A stretch of DNA of 32,406 nt from Mycobacterium attenuatum (GCF_900566085.1 NZ_UPHT01000176.1:1-32406), one strand, 5' to 3'. Counted from the stretch's first letter, positions 6,995 to 13,958 are shown. The notes: generated from the sequence alone by a model not told the origin. A program made the numbers and translations.

Positions 6995-8209
6995 GTGAAC
7001 GGCGATCGAACACCGGAGCCCGGAGGCCCTCGAGGCCCGGTGCCGCCGGAGCCGTCGCAGGTCATCCGGCGCGAAGGTCCGCCGCCCCGGACACCGGGCG
7101 GGCCACACCGCACATCGGGATCCACACCGCGGGCAGCCGATCAGCCGCCAGGATCCACAGGCCGGAGCGGACGACAGCACGGTCGCGCCACGCCGACGCC
7201 ACCCTTGCGGCCGGCCTCGCCGAAGGGGCGCCATAGCCGGGTCAAACGACGCTGGGGCCGGATCGTGACGCTGGGCGCGCTGATCGGTCTGTTACTGGCC
7301 GGCTCCGGCATCCTCGGCGGCGCCCTGTGGCTGGACACGGCGCTGCGCCGGGAGCCGGTGTTCAGCGATTACGCCGATCGCCCGGCAACCGGCCGCGGCA
7401 CGAACTGGCTGCTCGTCGGCTCTGACAGTCGCCAGGACCTCACCGCCGAGCAACAGCGCAGCCTGGCCACCGGCGGCGACATCGGCACCGGACGCACCGA
7501 CACCATCCTGCTGGTGCACGTGCCCGGGTTCGGGTCGAGCAACCCGACGACGTTGGTGTCCATACCGCGCGACTCCTCGGTGCCGATACCGGGTCACGGC
7601 CGCGACAAGATCAACGCCGCGTTCATGATGGGGGGCTCGGCCTTGCTGGTGCAGACGGTCGAGCAGGCCACCGGGTTACGTGTCGACCACTACGCCGAGG
7701 TGGGGCTCGGCGGCTTCGCCGAGCTGGTCGACGCGCTGGGCGGGGTCGACATGTGCCTGCACGAGCCGATCCGCGATCCGCTGGCCGGTATCGACCTGCC
7801 GGCCGGCTGCCAGCGACTGGACGGTCGACGAGCGCTGGGTTACGTCCGGTCTCGCGCGACACCGCGGGCCGACCTCGACCGCATGCTCAACCAGCGCCAG
7901 TTCATGGCGGCGTTGCTGCATCGCGCCGCCAGCCCGGCGGTATGGCTCAACCCGTGGCGCTGGTACGCGGTGCCGCACGCGGCAGCCGGCGCGTTGACCG
8001 TCGACCAAGGCACCCATGTCTTCGACTTGGCCCGCCTGGGATGGGCGCTGCATGAACACCCGACCGCATTGACGGTTCCGATCGGTGAGTTCACCGACAG
8101 CGATGTCGGCTCGGTGGTGGTATGGGACCACGACGCGGCGCGGGAATTGTTCGATGCGCTGGCTTCCGACGCCGCCGCACCGGCATCCACGATCGACGGA
8201 CAGCCTTAA
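6995..8209 (+). CDS. LytR-CpsA-Psr (LCP) family cell-wall glycopolymer transferase
   Basis: 404 residues from the GTG at 6995. The first 89 residues are a cytosolic Pro/Arg-rich disordered tail, followed by one signal-anchor helix (about 90-113, VTLGALIGLLLAGSGILGGA) and an extracytoplasmic LCP domain from about 135. Conserved LCP signatures are present: NWLLVGSDSR, GRTDTILLVHV, VSIPRDS, DKINAAF, the GFAELVDALGGVDMCL segment, and YVRSRATPRADLDRMLNQR with the catalytic Arg residues. LCP enzymes attach glycopolymers such as arabinogalactan to peptidoglycan from lipid-linked precursors, so the old label of transcriptional regulator is misleading. There is no LytR_C domain. I recall the M. tuberculosis counterpart Rv3840 as only about 137 residues; here the gene is full length. 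Confidence 0.9.
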   Translation: MNGDRTPEPGGPRGPVPPEPSQVIRREGPPPRTPGGPHRTSGSTPRAADQPPGSTGRSGRQHGRATPTPPLRPASPKGRHSRVKRRWGRIVTLGALIGLLLAGSGILGGALWLDTALRREPVFSDYADRPATGRGTNWLLVGSDSRQDLTAEQQRSLATGGDIGTGRTDTILLVHVPGFGSSNPTTLVSIPRDSSVPIPGHGRDKINAAFMMGGSALLVQTVEQATGLRVDHYAEVGLGGFAELVDALGGVDMCLHEPIRDPLAGIDLPAGCQRLDGRRALGYVRSRATPRADLDRMLNQRQFMAALLHRAASPAVWLNPWRWYAVPHAAAGALTVDQGTHVFDLARLGWALHEHPTALTVPIGEFTDSDVGSVVVWDHDAARELFDALASDAAAPASTIDGQP

Positions 8210-8237
8210 TCGCACCGGGTCACCCGCAGACGATTAT

Positions 8238-8256
8238 TTTGGTTAGGCAAACCTGG
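8238..8256 (+). promoter_or_regulatory. IdeR-box-like site upstream of bfrB
   Basis: TTTGGTTAGGCAAACCTGG matches 15 of 19 IdeR consensus positions, with the GGTTAGGC half perfect. It is about 108 bases upstream of the bfrB ATG, not over the promoter, which fits an activating role. A weaker half-site (GGTTAGG, 8291-8297) follows. In M. tuberculosis, as I recall, IdeR binding at several upstream boxes relieves Lsr2 repression of bfrB; the AT-rich stretch here would suit the same mechanism. Confidence 0.8.
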
Positions 8257-8351
8257 CTTTAATCAACGGCGTTATTTCGAGGTGTACATCGGTTAGGAGA
8301 TGCTTTCCTCACTAAGTGATACCTTCGTTGCAAGCACCCTTCTACCTGCAC

Positions 8352-8357
8352 TAACCT
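8352..8357 (+). promoter_or_regulatory. Predicted -10 element of bfrB
   Basis: TAACCT fits TANNNT and ends 6 bases before the bfrB ATG. No Shine-Dalgarno is present, so a leaderless bfrB mRNA is likely. Confidence 0.45.
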
Positions 8358-8363
8358 GTCGTC

Positions 8364-8909
8364 ATGACTGACTACGACGGACACAAGACTAAATTTCATG
8401 CGTTATTGCAGGAGCAAATTTTCAACGAATTCACGACTGCACAGCAATATATTGCGATCGCGGTCTATTTCGACGGCGAGGACCTGCCACAATTAGCGAA
8501 GCATTTCTACGGCCAAGCGGTCGAAGAGCGCAACCACGCGCTGATGCTGGTGCAACACCTGCTCGACCGCGGCCTACGCGTCGAGATACCGGGCGTCGAC
8601 ACGGTCCGAAACCAGTTCGACAAACCGCGTGACGCGCTCGCACTGGCGCTGGACCAGGAGCGGGCGGTCACCGATCAGGTGAGCCGGCTGGCCGCGGTGG
8701 CCCGCGACGAGGGTGACCTCCTCGGCGAGCAGTTCATGCAGTGGTTCCTGCAAGAGCAGGTCGAAGAGACCTCGCTCATGTCGACCCTGCTGCGGATCGC
8801 CGACCGCGCCGGCTCCAACCTGTTCGAGCTCGAGAACTTCGTCGCCCGCGAGGTAGGCCGGGCGCCCTCCGCCGCAGGCGCGCCGCGCGTCGCCGGCGGC
8901 AGCCTCTAG
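8364..8909 (+). CDS. bfrB: Ferritin BfrB (non-haem iron storage)
   Basis: 181 residues, the recalled length of M. tuberculosis BfrB. It forms a 24-subunit shell that oxidises Fe(II) and stores it as a ferric core. The ferroxidase ligands are all in register: E22, E55, H58, E99, Q132 and E135. The short Gly/Ala/Pro-rich C-terminal tail (about 165-181) that follows the fifth helix in mycobacterial BfrB is present. The promoter region has an IdeR-like box and is AT-rich, as are the first 35 codons, unlike the rest of the gene; this suggests Lsr2 binding reaches into the coding sequence. Its TAG stop shares the palindrome CTAG with the stop of the convergent glpQ1. Confidence 0.96.
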   Translation: MTDYDGHKTKFHALLQEQIFNEFTTAQQYIAIAVYFDGEDLPQLAKHFYGQAVEERNHALMLVQHLLDRGLRVEIPGVDTVRNQFDKPRDALALALDQERAVTDQVSRLAAVARDEGDLLGEQFMQWFLQEQVEETSLMSTLLRIADRAGSNLFELENFVAREVGRAPSAAGAPRVAGGSL

Positions 8910-9730
8910 CCGCGGGTCTGGCCGGCCTGCCCCTGCTGCAACCAGGCCTTCGTGCGGGCGGGGTGATGTGTGGCCATCCACGCCACCCCGACCTCACGGC
9001 AGAATTCGACGTCGTCGTATTCGTCGACGTTCCAGCAATAGACGGCGCGTCCCTGGGCGGCCGCGCGGTCGACGAGTTGCGGGTAGTCCTTCAACGCCGG
9101 CAGCGACGGTCCGACCGCGGTTGCGCCGACGGCCGTGGCCGCGCTGCTGGCCAGGTACCGCCCCGTCTTGCCGAGCAGCACCGTCGGCAACAGCGGCGCG
9201 GCCCGGCGAACCCGCCAAACCGCGGCCGCCGAGAACGACATCACTACCGCGCGCGACCGATCGGCGGAAGCCGGTGAGGCGATACCGAAGCGGTGCAGAA
9301 GCGCCAGCACCTTGTTTTCGACCAGCGACCCGTATCGGACGGGGTGCTTGGTCTCGATGAAGATCTTCACGGGCCGGTTCCAGTCCAGCACCAGCGCGAC
9401 CAGCGCGTCCAAGGTCAGCAGGCTGGTGTCGCCGTGAGTCCCGTCCGCACGCCAGCTTTCATGCCACGCGCCGTATTCCAGCTCGCGCAGCTCCGCCAGC
9501 GTCATCGTGCTGACCAACCCGACCCCCGTCGACGTCCGGTCCAAACGCCGGTCGTGCACACACACGAGGTGGCCGTCGCGGGTTAGCCGCACATCGCACT
9601 CCACGCCGTCGGCGCCCTCCTTGAGTGCCAGGTCGTACGCGGCCAGCGTGTGTTCCGGCCGAGCAGCGGACGCTCCGCGGTGGGCAACCACAAACGGGTG
9701 CCCGGCGATCACCTCATCGGCCCAGGTCAT
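8906..9730 (-). CDS. glpQ1: Glycerophosphodiester phosphodiesterase
   Basis: Hydrolyses glycerophosphodiesters to glycerol 3-phosphate and an alcohol during phospholipid recycling. The ATG at 9730 gives 274 residues (MTWADEV), the start recalled for M. tuberculosis Rv3842c; an in-frame ATG two codons upstream exists. GDPD signatures: VVAHRGASAARPEHT with the catalytic His and Arg, DGVECDVRLTRDGHLVCVHD with the metal-binding Glu and Asp and the second His, and the IFIETKHPVR segment with a further metal-binding Glu. No signal peptide, so a cytosolic enzyme. It follows the DUF4328 membrane gene by 5 bases and is probably its operon partner. Confidence 0.95.
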   Translation of the reverse strand: MTWADEVIAGHPFVVAHRGASAARPEHTLAAYDLALKEGADGVECDVRLTRDGHLVCVHDRRLDRTSTGVGLVSTMTLAELRELEYGAWHESWRADGTHGDTSLLTLDALVALVLDWNRPVKIFIETKHPVRYGSLVENKVLALLHRFGIASPASADRSRAVVMSFSAAAVWRVRRAAPLLPTVLLGKTGRYLASSAATAVGATAVGPSLPALKDYPQLVDRAAAQGRAVYCWNVDEYDDVEFCREVGVAWMATHHPARTKAWLQQGQAGQTRG

Positions 9731-9735
9731 GCCCA

Positions 9736-10782
9736 TTATGCTGCCGGTTCTTGCCCTTGCAGCTCAACCGTCCCGGCAGCCTCCGGAGCGGACGGCCGGT
9801 CTGGGCCATCCGGGCGCACCACAAGCCACCGGTGCGCCGGCCGTTGGACGGGTTTGCGCTCGAACCCTTCGAAGACTTGCCCGGCAGTGGCCACGGCGGC
9901 TGCCGCCAGCGCGTAGGCAACGACAGTGAGCACCGTGTTGTTGCCGATACCCTGGGCGTCGCTGGAGAAGCTGGTAGCGATAGCAAAGATCGATACCACG
10001 TTGCTGGCTACCCAGGTGACCCACCACACCACGATGGGCTGCCGAAGCCGCTGGAAGTGGTCTTCAACGACGGCCAGTTCGATCACGAAGACCGGCGCCC
10101 ACAACACGTTGGCCAACGGCAGCAGGCAACCGGCCCACAACTGCCGGGGCGAACGATGCTCGGGCAGGCCCCGATACCGGAAGGCGGCGGCTCGCCGAGC
10201 GATCAGCCACGGGATCAGCAGGACGAAGCAGCCGATCATCGCGACCAGCGCGGCCACACTGGCCAGCACCCCCAACCACAGCCCGGCACCGGCCACCAGG
10301 GAGTTCAGCAAAACGTTGCGGTTGACAATGAGCAGGACGTATCGCACCACGTACACCAGGGCGGCGATGCCGAGCACCAATACCGTGGCGAACAGCGCGG
10401 CACGCACCGTCGTCGCGGCCGGGCCCGCCCTGTCCGGTGTCTGCGCCGGCGGCGGCCCTGCCAAAACGGGTCGATCCGCCAGGCCCCAACGCGGCATCAC
10501 GGCGTAGCGCGGCGTGGGCCCCCGGAATCGTCGCCACGTCCGCGGGGGCGGCGGAGCGCCCGGACGTACCGCTATCCATCGGAAACCAGGCGGAAGCCGC
10601 GGCGGCGTGCGCGGCATGGCATACGGCGCCGGCTGCGGCCCCGCAGGCGAACGCCACCGCGGGTCGGGCGCCGACGGGTCCGCCAACGGCGCCATCAGGG
10701 TCCCCCGGCAACGTGGACACCAGACGCGTTGACGGTCGCGGACGTTCCACCGAGTGCCGCACTGGGAACACACCTGGATCAC
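9736..10782 (-). CDS. Zinc-ribbon, DUF4328-type multi-pass membrane protein (Rv3843c homologue)
   Basis: 348 residues from the GTG at 10782 (VIQVCSQCG), the start recalled for M. tuberculosis Rv3843c; the open frame extends 47 codons upstream but that part is probably non-coding. An N-terminal zinc ribbon has C5-x2-C8 and C22-x2-C25. A Pro/Arg-rich linker (about 30-130) follows, then a membrane region of about five or six hydrophobic helices (about 145-320) of the DUF4328 type, ending in a Pro/Glu tail. Function is unknown. It sits 5 bases upstream of glpQ1, which hints at a membrane-lipid connection. A cluster of DnaA-box-like sequences begins about 140 bases upstream of the start. Confidence 0.85.
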   Translation of the reverse strand: MIQVCSQCGTRWNVRDRQRVWCPRCRGTLMAPLADPSAPDPRWRSPAGPQPAPYAMPRTPPRLPPGFRWIAVRPGAPPPPRTWRRFRGPTPRYAVMPRWGLADRPVLAGPPPAQTPDRAGPAATTVRAALFATVLVLGIAALVYVVRYVLLIVNRNVLLNSLVAGAGLWLGVLASVAALVAMIGCFVLLIPWLIARRAAAFRYRGLPEHRSPRQLWAGCLLPLANVLWAPVFVIELAVVEDHFQRLRQPIVVWWVTWVASNVVSIFAIATSFSSDAQGIGNNTVLTVVAYALAAAAVATAGQVFEGFERKPVQRPAHRWLVVRPDGPDRPSAPEAAGTVELQGQEPAA

Positions 10783-10923
10783 CGGACCAGCGTAATAGCG
10801 CGTCGGCACACGGCACAGGGCGGCGTCAAACCGGGTCAGGGCGAAGACCTTCCGCGGCATCTTCGGCGTGCGGCACTGCGCAGCGTGTACGGCCCCGGAC
10901 GGCACCTGGACAGCTACTAACAC

Positions 10924-11012
10924 CTATCCACAGTTTCCACAGCTTTATCCACAACCGGTGGCCCGGCTCGCTACCGCCTCTATCGGCCAGGTTCGGCTCG
11001 AACTGTGGATAA
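10924..11012. promoter_or_regulatory. Cluster of DnaA-box-like sequences
   Basis: Within 89 bases there are two perfect TTATCCACA 9-mers, one on + (10945-10953) and one on - (11004-11012), plus CTATCCACA (10924-10932, 8/9) and GTTTCCACA (10933-10941, 7/9) immediately before. The first three are spaced 0 and 3 bases apart on the same strand. No dnaA, dnaN or rpmH is near, so this is not the usual mycobacterial origin. It lies in non-coding DNA between the DUF4328 gene and a small membrane protein gene. Confidence 0.7.
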
Positions 11013-11182
11013 CATCGCGGTCTCGAGACGCGCCCATGGACAACCCGGTGACGTCGCGAGCGAAGTGAACTCGTCCCTGTGAACGGCCGTTGCAGCGGCC
11101 CGCGGCCGGTGGCCACCGCCAGCACCTGGCAGCGGCCGTGGGGTTCCCCTTCTCAGAATTTTTCAACCCGTGCACCAGGCGT

Positions 11183-11188
11183 TATGAT
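11183..11188 (+). promoter_or_regulatory. Predicted -10 element (TATGAT) for the small membrane protein gene
   Basis: TATGAT is a near-consensus -10. TTTCAA lies 16 bases upstream (11161-11166) as a weak -35. Transcription would begin about 60 bases before the ATG at 11257. Confidence 0.4.
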
Positions 11189-11256
11189 CTGCGACGCAAT
11201 GTTCATTGTGACTCACCTCACTGAGGCCAGGTGACCATGCAGGTGGAAGGCGTTTG

Positions 11257-11412
11257 ATGGCGACACACTCCTACGGTCCGGGGTCGACGCCGCCGTCGAA
11301 CTCGCGGTCGGGCTCGCCCGCCTGGAACCATGCCTACGTCGTCGCGGCCCTGCGCGCCGGCCTGATTGCGCTCGCGCTTCTGGCGGTGCTGGCCCTCGTG
11401 GTTCTGTATTAA
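11257..11412 (+). CDS. Small single-pass membrane protein, 51 residues
   Basis: ATG to TAA encodes 51 residues. The first 24 are polar (Ser, Pro, Gly, one His and Asn, no charge cluster), and the C-terminal half is one hydrophobic helix (about 27-50, with a single Arg near its start) ending VVLY. A GGAAGG Shine-Dalgarno ends 6 bases before the ATG and a TATGAT -10 lies about 70 bases upstream, so expression signals are good. It occupies the space between the Rv3843c homologue and sodA where I recall M. tuberculosis carrying a transposase (Rv3844) and Rv3845. Function unknown; single-helix proteins of this size often act as regulators or subunits of larger membrane complexes, but nothing here shows which. 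Confidence 0.62.
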   Translation: MATHSYGPGSTPPSNSRSGSPAWNHAYVVAALRAGLIALALLAVLALVVLY

Positions 11413-11568
11413 GTTCCCGCGCGCCGGGTATTCCTGGGTGTTTCGGGGAACTGTTCGAACTGTCGCCGGGTGACGGGTGTCCTTGCGGCGCGCGCGGTGA
11501 TGCAGCAGGGTTGACTACGTCAGCCCGCCGCGTGGCGGAACCCACGCGAATGACGTGTCAGACGATTG

Positions 11569-11575
11569 AAGGAGG
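11569..11575 (+). promoter_or_regulatory. Strong ribosome binding site of sodA
   Basis: AAGGAGG ends 7 bases before the GTG at 11583. It settles the start against an in-frame upstream start at 11511 and fits the very high expression known for mycobacterial SodA. Confidence 0.85.
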
Positions 11576-11582
11576 GAATGTC

Positions 11583-12206
11583 GTGGCTGAATACACCCTG
11601 CCCGATCTGGATTGGGACTACGGGGCGCTGGAACCGCACATCTCGGGTCAGATCAACGAGCTTCACCACAGCAAGCACCACGCCACCTACGTCAAGGGCG
11701 CCAATGATGCGGTCGCCAAACTCGAAGAGGCGCGCGCCAAGGAAGACCACTCGGCGATCTTGCTGAACGAGAAGAACTTGGCTTTCAACCTTGCCGGCCA
11801 CGTCAACCACACGATCTGGTGGAAGAACCTGTCTCCCAACGGCGGGGACAAGCCAACCGGCGAACTCGCCGCGGCCATCGACGAGGCGTTCGGGTCGTTC
11901 GACAAGTTCCGAGCGCAATTCCACGCCGCCGCCACCACCGTTCAGGGATCCGGCTGGGCGGCGCTGGGTTGGGACACACTAGGTAACAAGCTGCTGATTT
12001 TCCAGGTCTATGACCACCAGACGAACTTTCCGCTCGGAATCATTCCGATACTGCTTTTGGACATGTGGGAGCACGCCTTCTACCTGCAGTACAAGAATGT
12101 CAAGGTCGACTTCGCCAAGGCGTTCTGGAATGTCGTGAACTGGACTGACGTGCAGGCGCGCTACGATGCGGCCACCTCGAAAACGCAGGGCCTGATCTTC
12201 GGCTGA
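11583..12206 (+). CDS. sodA: Superoxide dismutase (Fe/Mn family)
   Basis: Converts superoxide to hydrogen peroxide and oxygen. 207 residues from the GTG start, the length of M. tuberculosis SodA and nearly identical to it. Metal ligands are H28, H76, D160 and H164 (DMWEH). The M. tuberculosis enzyme uses iron; metal choice here cannot be read from sequence with certainty. There is no classical signal peptide, yet pathogenic mycobacteria export it, by the SecA2 pathway. A strong Shine-Dalgarno precedes it and a perfect GC-rich hairpin follows, so it is probably monocistronic. It lies close to a predicted Mn exporter gene under a Mn riboswitch. Confidence 0.98.
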   Translation: MAEYTLPDLDWDYGALEPHISGQINELHHSKHHATYVKGANDAVAKLEEARAKEDHSAILLNEKNLAFNLAGHVNHTIWWKNLSPNGGDKPTGELAAAIDEAFGSFDKFRAQFHAAATTVQGSGWAALGWDTLGNKLLIFQVYDHQTNFPLGIIPILLLDMWEHAFYLQYKNVKVDFAKAFWNVVNWTDVQARYDAATSKTQGLIFG

Positions 12207-12223
12207 CACCAACATTTTCAGGG

Positions 12224-12255
12224 CTTGGGCGCCGCGCTATTGCGCGGCGCCCAAG
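12224..12255 (+). terminator. sodA transcription terminator hairpin
   Basis: A perfect 14-bp inverted repeat, CTTGGGCGCCGCGC (12224-12237) with its complement (12242-12255), encloses the loop TATT. It starts 18 bases after the sodA stop. No T-tract follows, as is common for mycobacterial terminators. Confidence 0.85.
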
Positions 12256-12279
12256 TCGTTGGCCGTCCCCAATATCACC

Positions 12280-12330
12280 GCTGGTGCGACGACTGTGCTG
12301 GTGCGACGTCTGTGCTGGTGCGATGACTGT
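12280..12330 (+). repeat. 17-bp tandem repeat, 3 units
   Basis: GCTGGTGCGACGACTGT and two one-base variants lie head to tail at 12280-12296, 12297-12313 and 12314-12330; a partial unit (GCGATGAC) follows. It is non-coding, between sodA and the Rv3847 homologue, and is a candidate VNTR. Confidence 0.88.
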
Positions 12331-12475
12331 GCGATGACAATGACAAACAATGTCAGCGCGGGGCCGTGTCGGGTTGCGCAGCGCCAAAACCCCGCGCATG
12401 CTTGATTATTGAAACCAGACGGTGGTTCGAGCTATCGGTGTGGCTATTTCGGATGGAGGCATCTCGGAGGGCGAG

Positions 12476-13009
12476 ATGAATGCTCGGTCAGACAGACCAA
12501 TAGGGGTTGCTCCCTTTCATTCTCGTGGCGCCCTGAAAGGGTTTGTCATCTCTGGCCGTTGGCCTGATTCGACCAAAGAATGGGCCCAGCTGTTGATGGT
12601 TGCGGTCCGGGTCGCATCGCTACCCGGACTGCTTTCTACGACAACTGTATTCGGTGCCCGCGAAGAATTGCCCGACGAACCCGCGCCCGGAACCGTCGGT
12701 CTGGTGCTGGCGGAGGGCACGGTGTTCGGCGAATCCGCCATCAGGCCCGGCTATTTCGCCGCCCATCAGCCGCCCGCGCTGCTGATGCTGCATCCACCTT
12801 CGGAGACCACGCCGTCGCTGCCGGAATGCACCGGCGCGGCGTCCGGCTGTGTCCTGCTGCCCGGGTTACCGCACCTGGGGTTGGAGCATCGGGCCGCCTG
12901 GGTGGAGGCCGAAGCGGACGGCACCATCACGTCAATGGTGAGCCGCGTCGGGGTGGATCCGATCAGCCACCCCGACACGGCAATCCTGGCGATGCTTCTT
13001 GCCGCATAA
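12476..13009 (+). CDS. Conserved mycobacterial protein of unknown function (Rv3847 homologue)
   Basis: 177 residues from the ATG at 12476, which has GGAGG 5 bases upstream and gives the recalled length of M. tuberculosis Rv3847; an earlier in-frame GTG at 12422 lacks such support. The sequence is nearly identical to the recalled Rv3847 from residue 9 on, so it is strongly conserved. No catalytic motif, signal peptide or membrane helix is visible; it is a soluble protein with many Pro and Gly. It stands between sodA and the manganese-exporter-family gene, each with its own expression signals. I do not recognise a domain. Confidence 0.88.
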   Translation: MNARSDRPIGVAPFHSRGALKGFVISGRWPDSTKEWAQLLMVAVRVASLPGLLSTTTVFGAREELPDEPAPGTVGLVLAEGTVFGESAIRPGYFAAHQPPALLMLHPPSETTPSLPECTGAASGCVLLPGLPHLGLEHRAAWVEAEADGTITSMVSRVGVDPISHPDTAILAMLLAA

Positions 13010-13016
13010 GCAAATT

Positions 13017-13032
13017 CGAAACCAGAGTTTCG
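13017..13032 (+). terminator. Possible weak terminator hairpin after the Rv3847 homologue
   Basis: CGAAAC and GTTTCG form a 6-bp stem with a CAGA loop, 8 bases after the stop codon. It is nested inside a longer ATTCGA/TCGAAT inverted pair. Weak and without a T-tract. Confidence 0.3.
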
Positions 13033-13118
13033 GGGCTCGAATCTCAGAATGCGGCCGCCCGAACTCGGTCCTCACCCTGGCGCGCTTCGAACACGGCCGC
13101 TAGCCTGGGGATCGTTAG

Positions 13119-13208
13119 CGAAGGGGAGTAGCCCCGAATCGTCGGGTCGACATACTGGTGAAAGCCCGGCCGGCGAACCGTCTGAGCAGACGGTGGGCGA
13201 GACCTTCG
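13119..13208 (+). ncRNA. yybP-ykoY-type manganese riboswitch
   Basis: The 5' leader of the UPF0016 gene shows the yybP-ykoY architecture. P1 pairs CGAAGG (13119-13124) with CCTTCG (13203-13208). The first loop is GGGGAGTAGC (13123-13132), followed by a 5-bp hairpin (13133-13137 with 13142-13146), then the second conserved loop GACATACT (13149-13156), a variable hairpin with a 7-bp stem (ACCGTCT/AGACGGT, 13177-13194), and GGCGAGACC closing into P1. In this family the two conserved loops dock and bind Mn2+, and it typically controls Mn exporters. The 3' strand of P1 can alternatively pair with the Shine-Dalgarno region of the gene (see findings). Confidence 0.86.
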
Positions 13209-13262
13209 ACCGATGTTCGATGACCGCGTCGTCATCGACCACGTGTCGAAAGGTCGTCCGAA

Positions 13263-13958
13263 ATGCTCGCAGCCACACTACTGAGTCTGGGAGTGGTTTT
13301 CGTCGCTGAACTCGGCGACCGATCCCAACTGCTGACCATGACCTACGCCCTGCGGTTCCGCTGGTGGGTGGTGATGGCCGGGGTGGCGATCGCGTCCTTC
13401 ACGGTGCACGGATTTTCCGTGGCGATCGGCCACTTCCTGGGCGCCACGCTGCCCGCGCGTCCGATGGCCTTCGCGGGCGCCATCGCTTTCCTGATTTTCG
13501 CGGTGTGGGCCTGGCGAGAAGGCACAGGTGATCAAGACCAGGCAGCAACGCCGCGGCAGCCCCGGTTCGCGCTGCTGACAGTCGTCTCGTCGTTCGTGCT
13601 GGCCGAGCTCAGCGACAAGACGACACTGGCGACGGTGACCCTGGCCAGCGATCACGACTGGGTCGGCGTGTGGATCGGCACCACGCTCGGCATGATCCTG
13701 GCCGACGGCCTGGCGATCGCCGCGGGGTTACTGCTACACCAGCGGCTGCCGGAGCAACTGCTGCACATTCTGGCCGGCCTGCTGTTCCTGCTGTTCGGCT
13801 TGTGGATGCTGTTCGACAGCGCACTGGGGTGGCGCCCGGTGGCCATCGGCGTGACCGCGACGGTGGCAGTGGTCGCGGCGGCCGGTGTTTCGGCGCAAAC
13901 TCTGCGGCGGCGGCGCAAGACCGCCGCGGTTACCGCAAGGCCTGCCCACCGCGGCTGA
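13263..13958 (+). CDS. UPF0016/GDT1 family transporter, probable Mn2+ exporter (Rv3848 homologue)
   Basis: 231 residues, six predicted transmembrane helices in two homologous halves. Each half carries the family cation-binding motif E-x-G/S-D-(K/R)-(S/T): E16-L-G-D-R-S21 and E115-L-S-D-K-T120. The halves are joined by a charged loop (about 85-100), and a basic Arg-rich tail ends the protein. Bacterial members (MneA type) and the eukaryotic TMEM165/GDT1 proteins move Mn2+ or Ca2+ across membranes; export of Mn2+ is the most likely role here because a Mn-riboswitch-type leader precedes the gene. AAAGG (13249-13253) is the probable Shine-Dalgarno, 9 bases before the ATG. A hairpin 78 bases downstream probably ends the transcript. 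Confidence 0.9.
   Translation: MLAATLLSLGVVFVAELGDRSQLLTMTYALRFRWWVVMAGVAIASFTVHGFSVAIGHFLGATLPARPMAFAGAIAFLIFAVWAWREGTGDQDQAATPRQPRFALLTVVSSFVLAELSDKTTLATVTLASDHDWVGVWIGTTLGMILADGLAIAAGLLLHQRLPEQLLHILAGLLFLLFGLWMLFDSALGWRPVAIGVTATVAVVAAAGVSAQTLRRRRKTAAVTARPAHRG

Noticed and set aside
12280..12345. CRISPR array considered for the tandem repeat
   Set aside because: Units abut without spacers and there are no cas genes.
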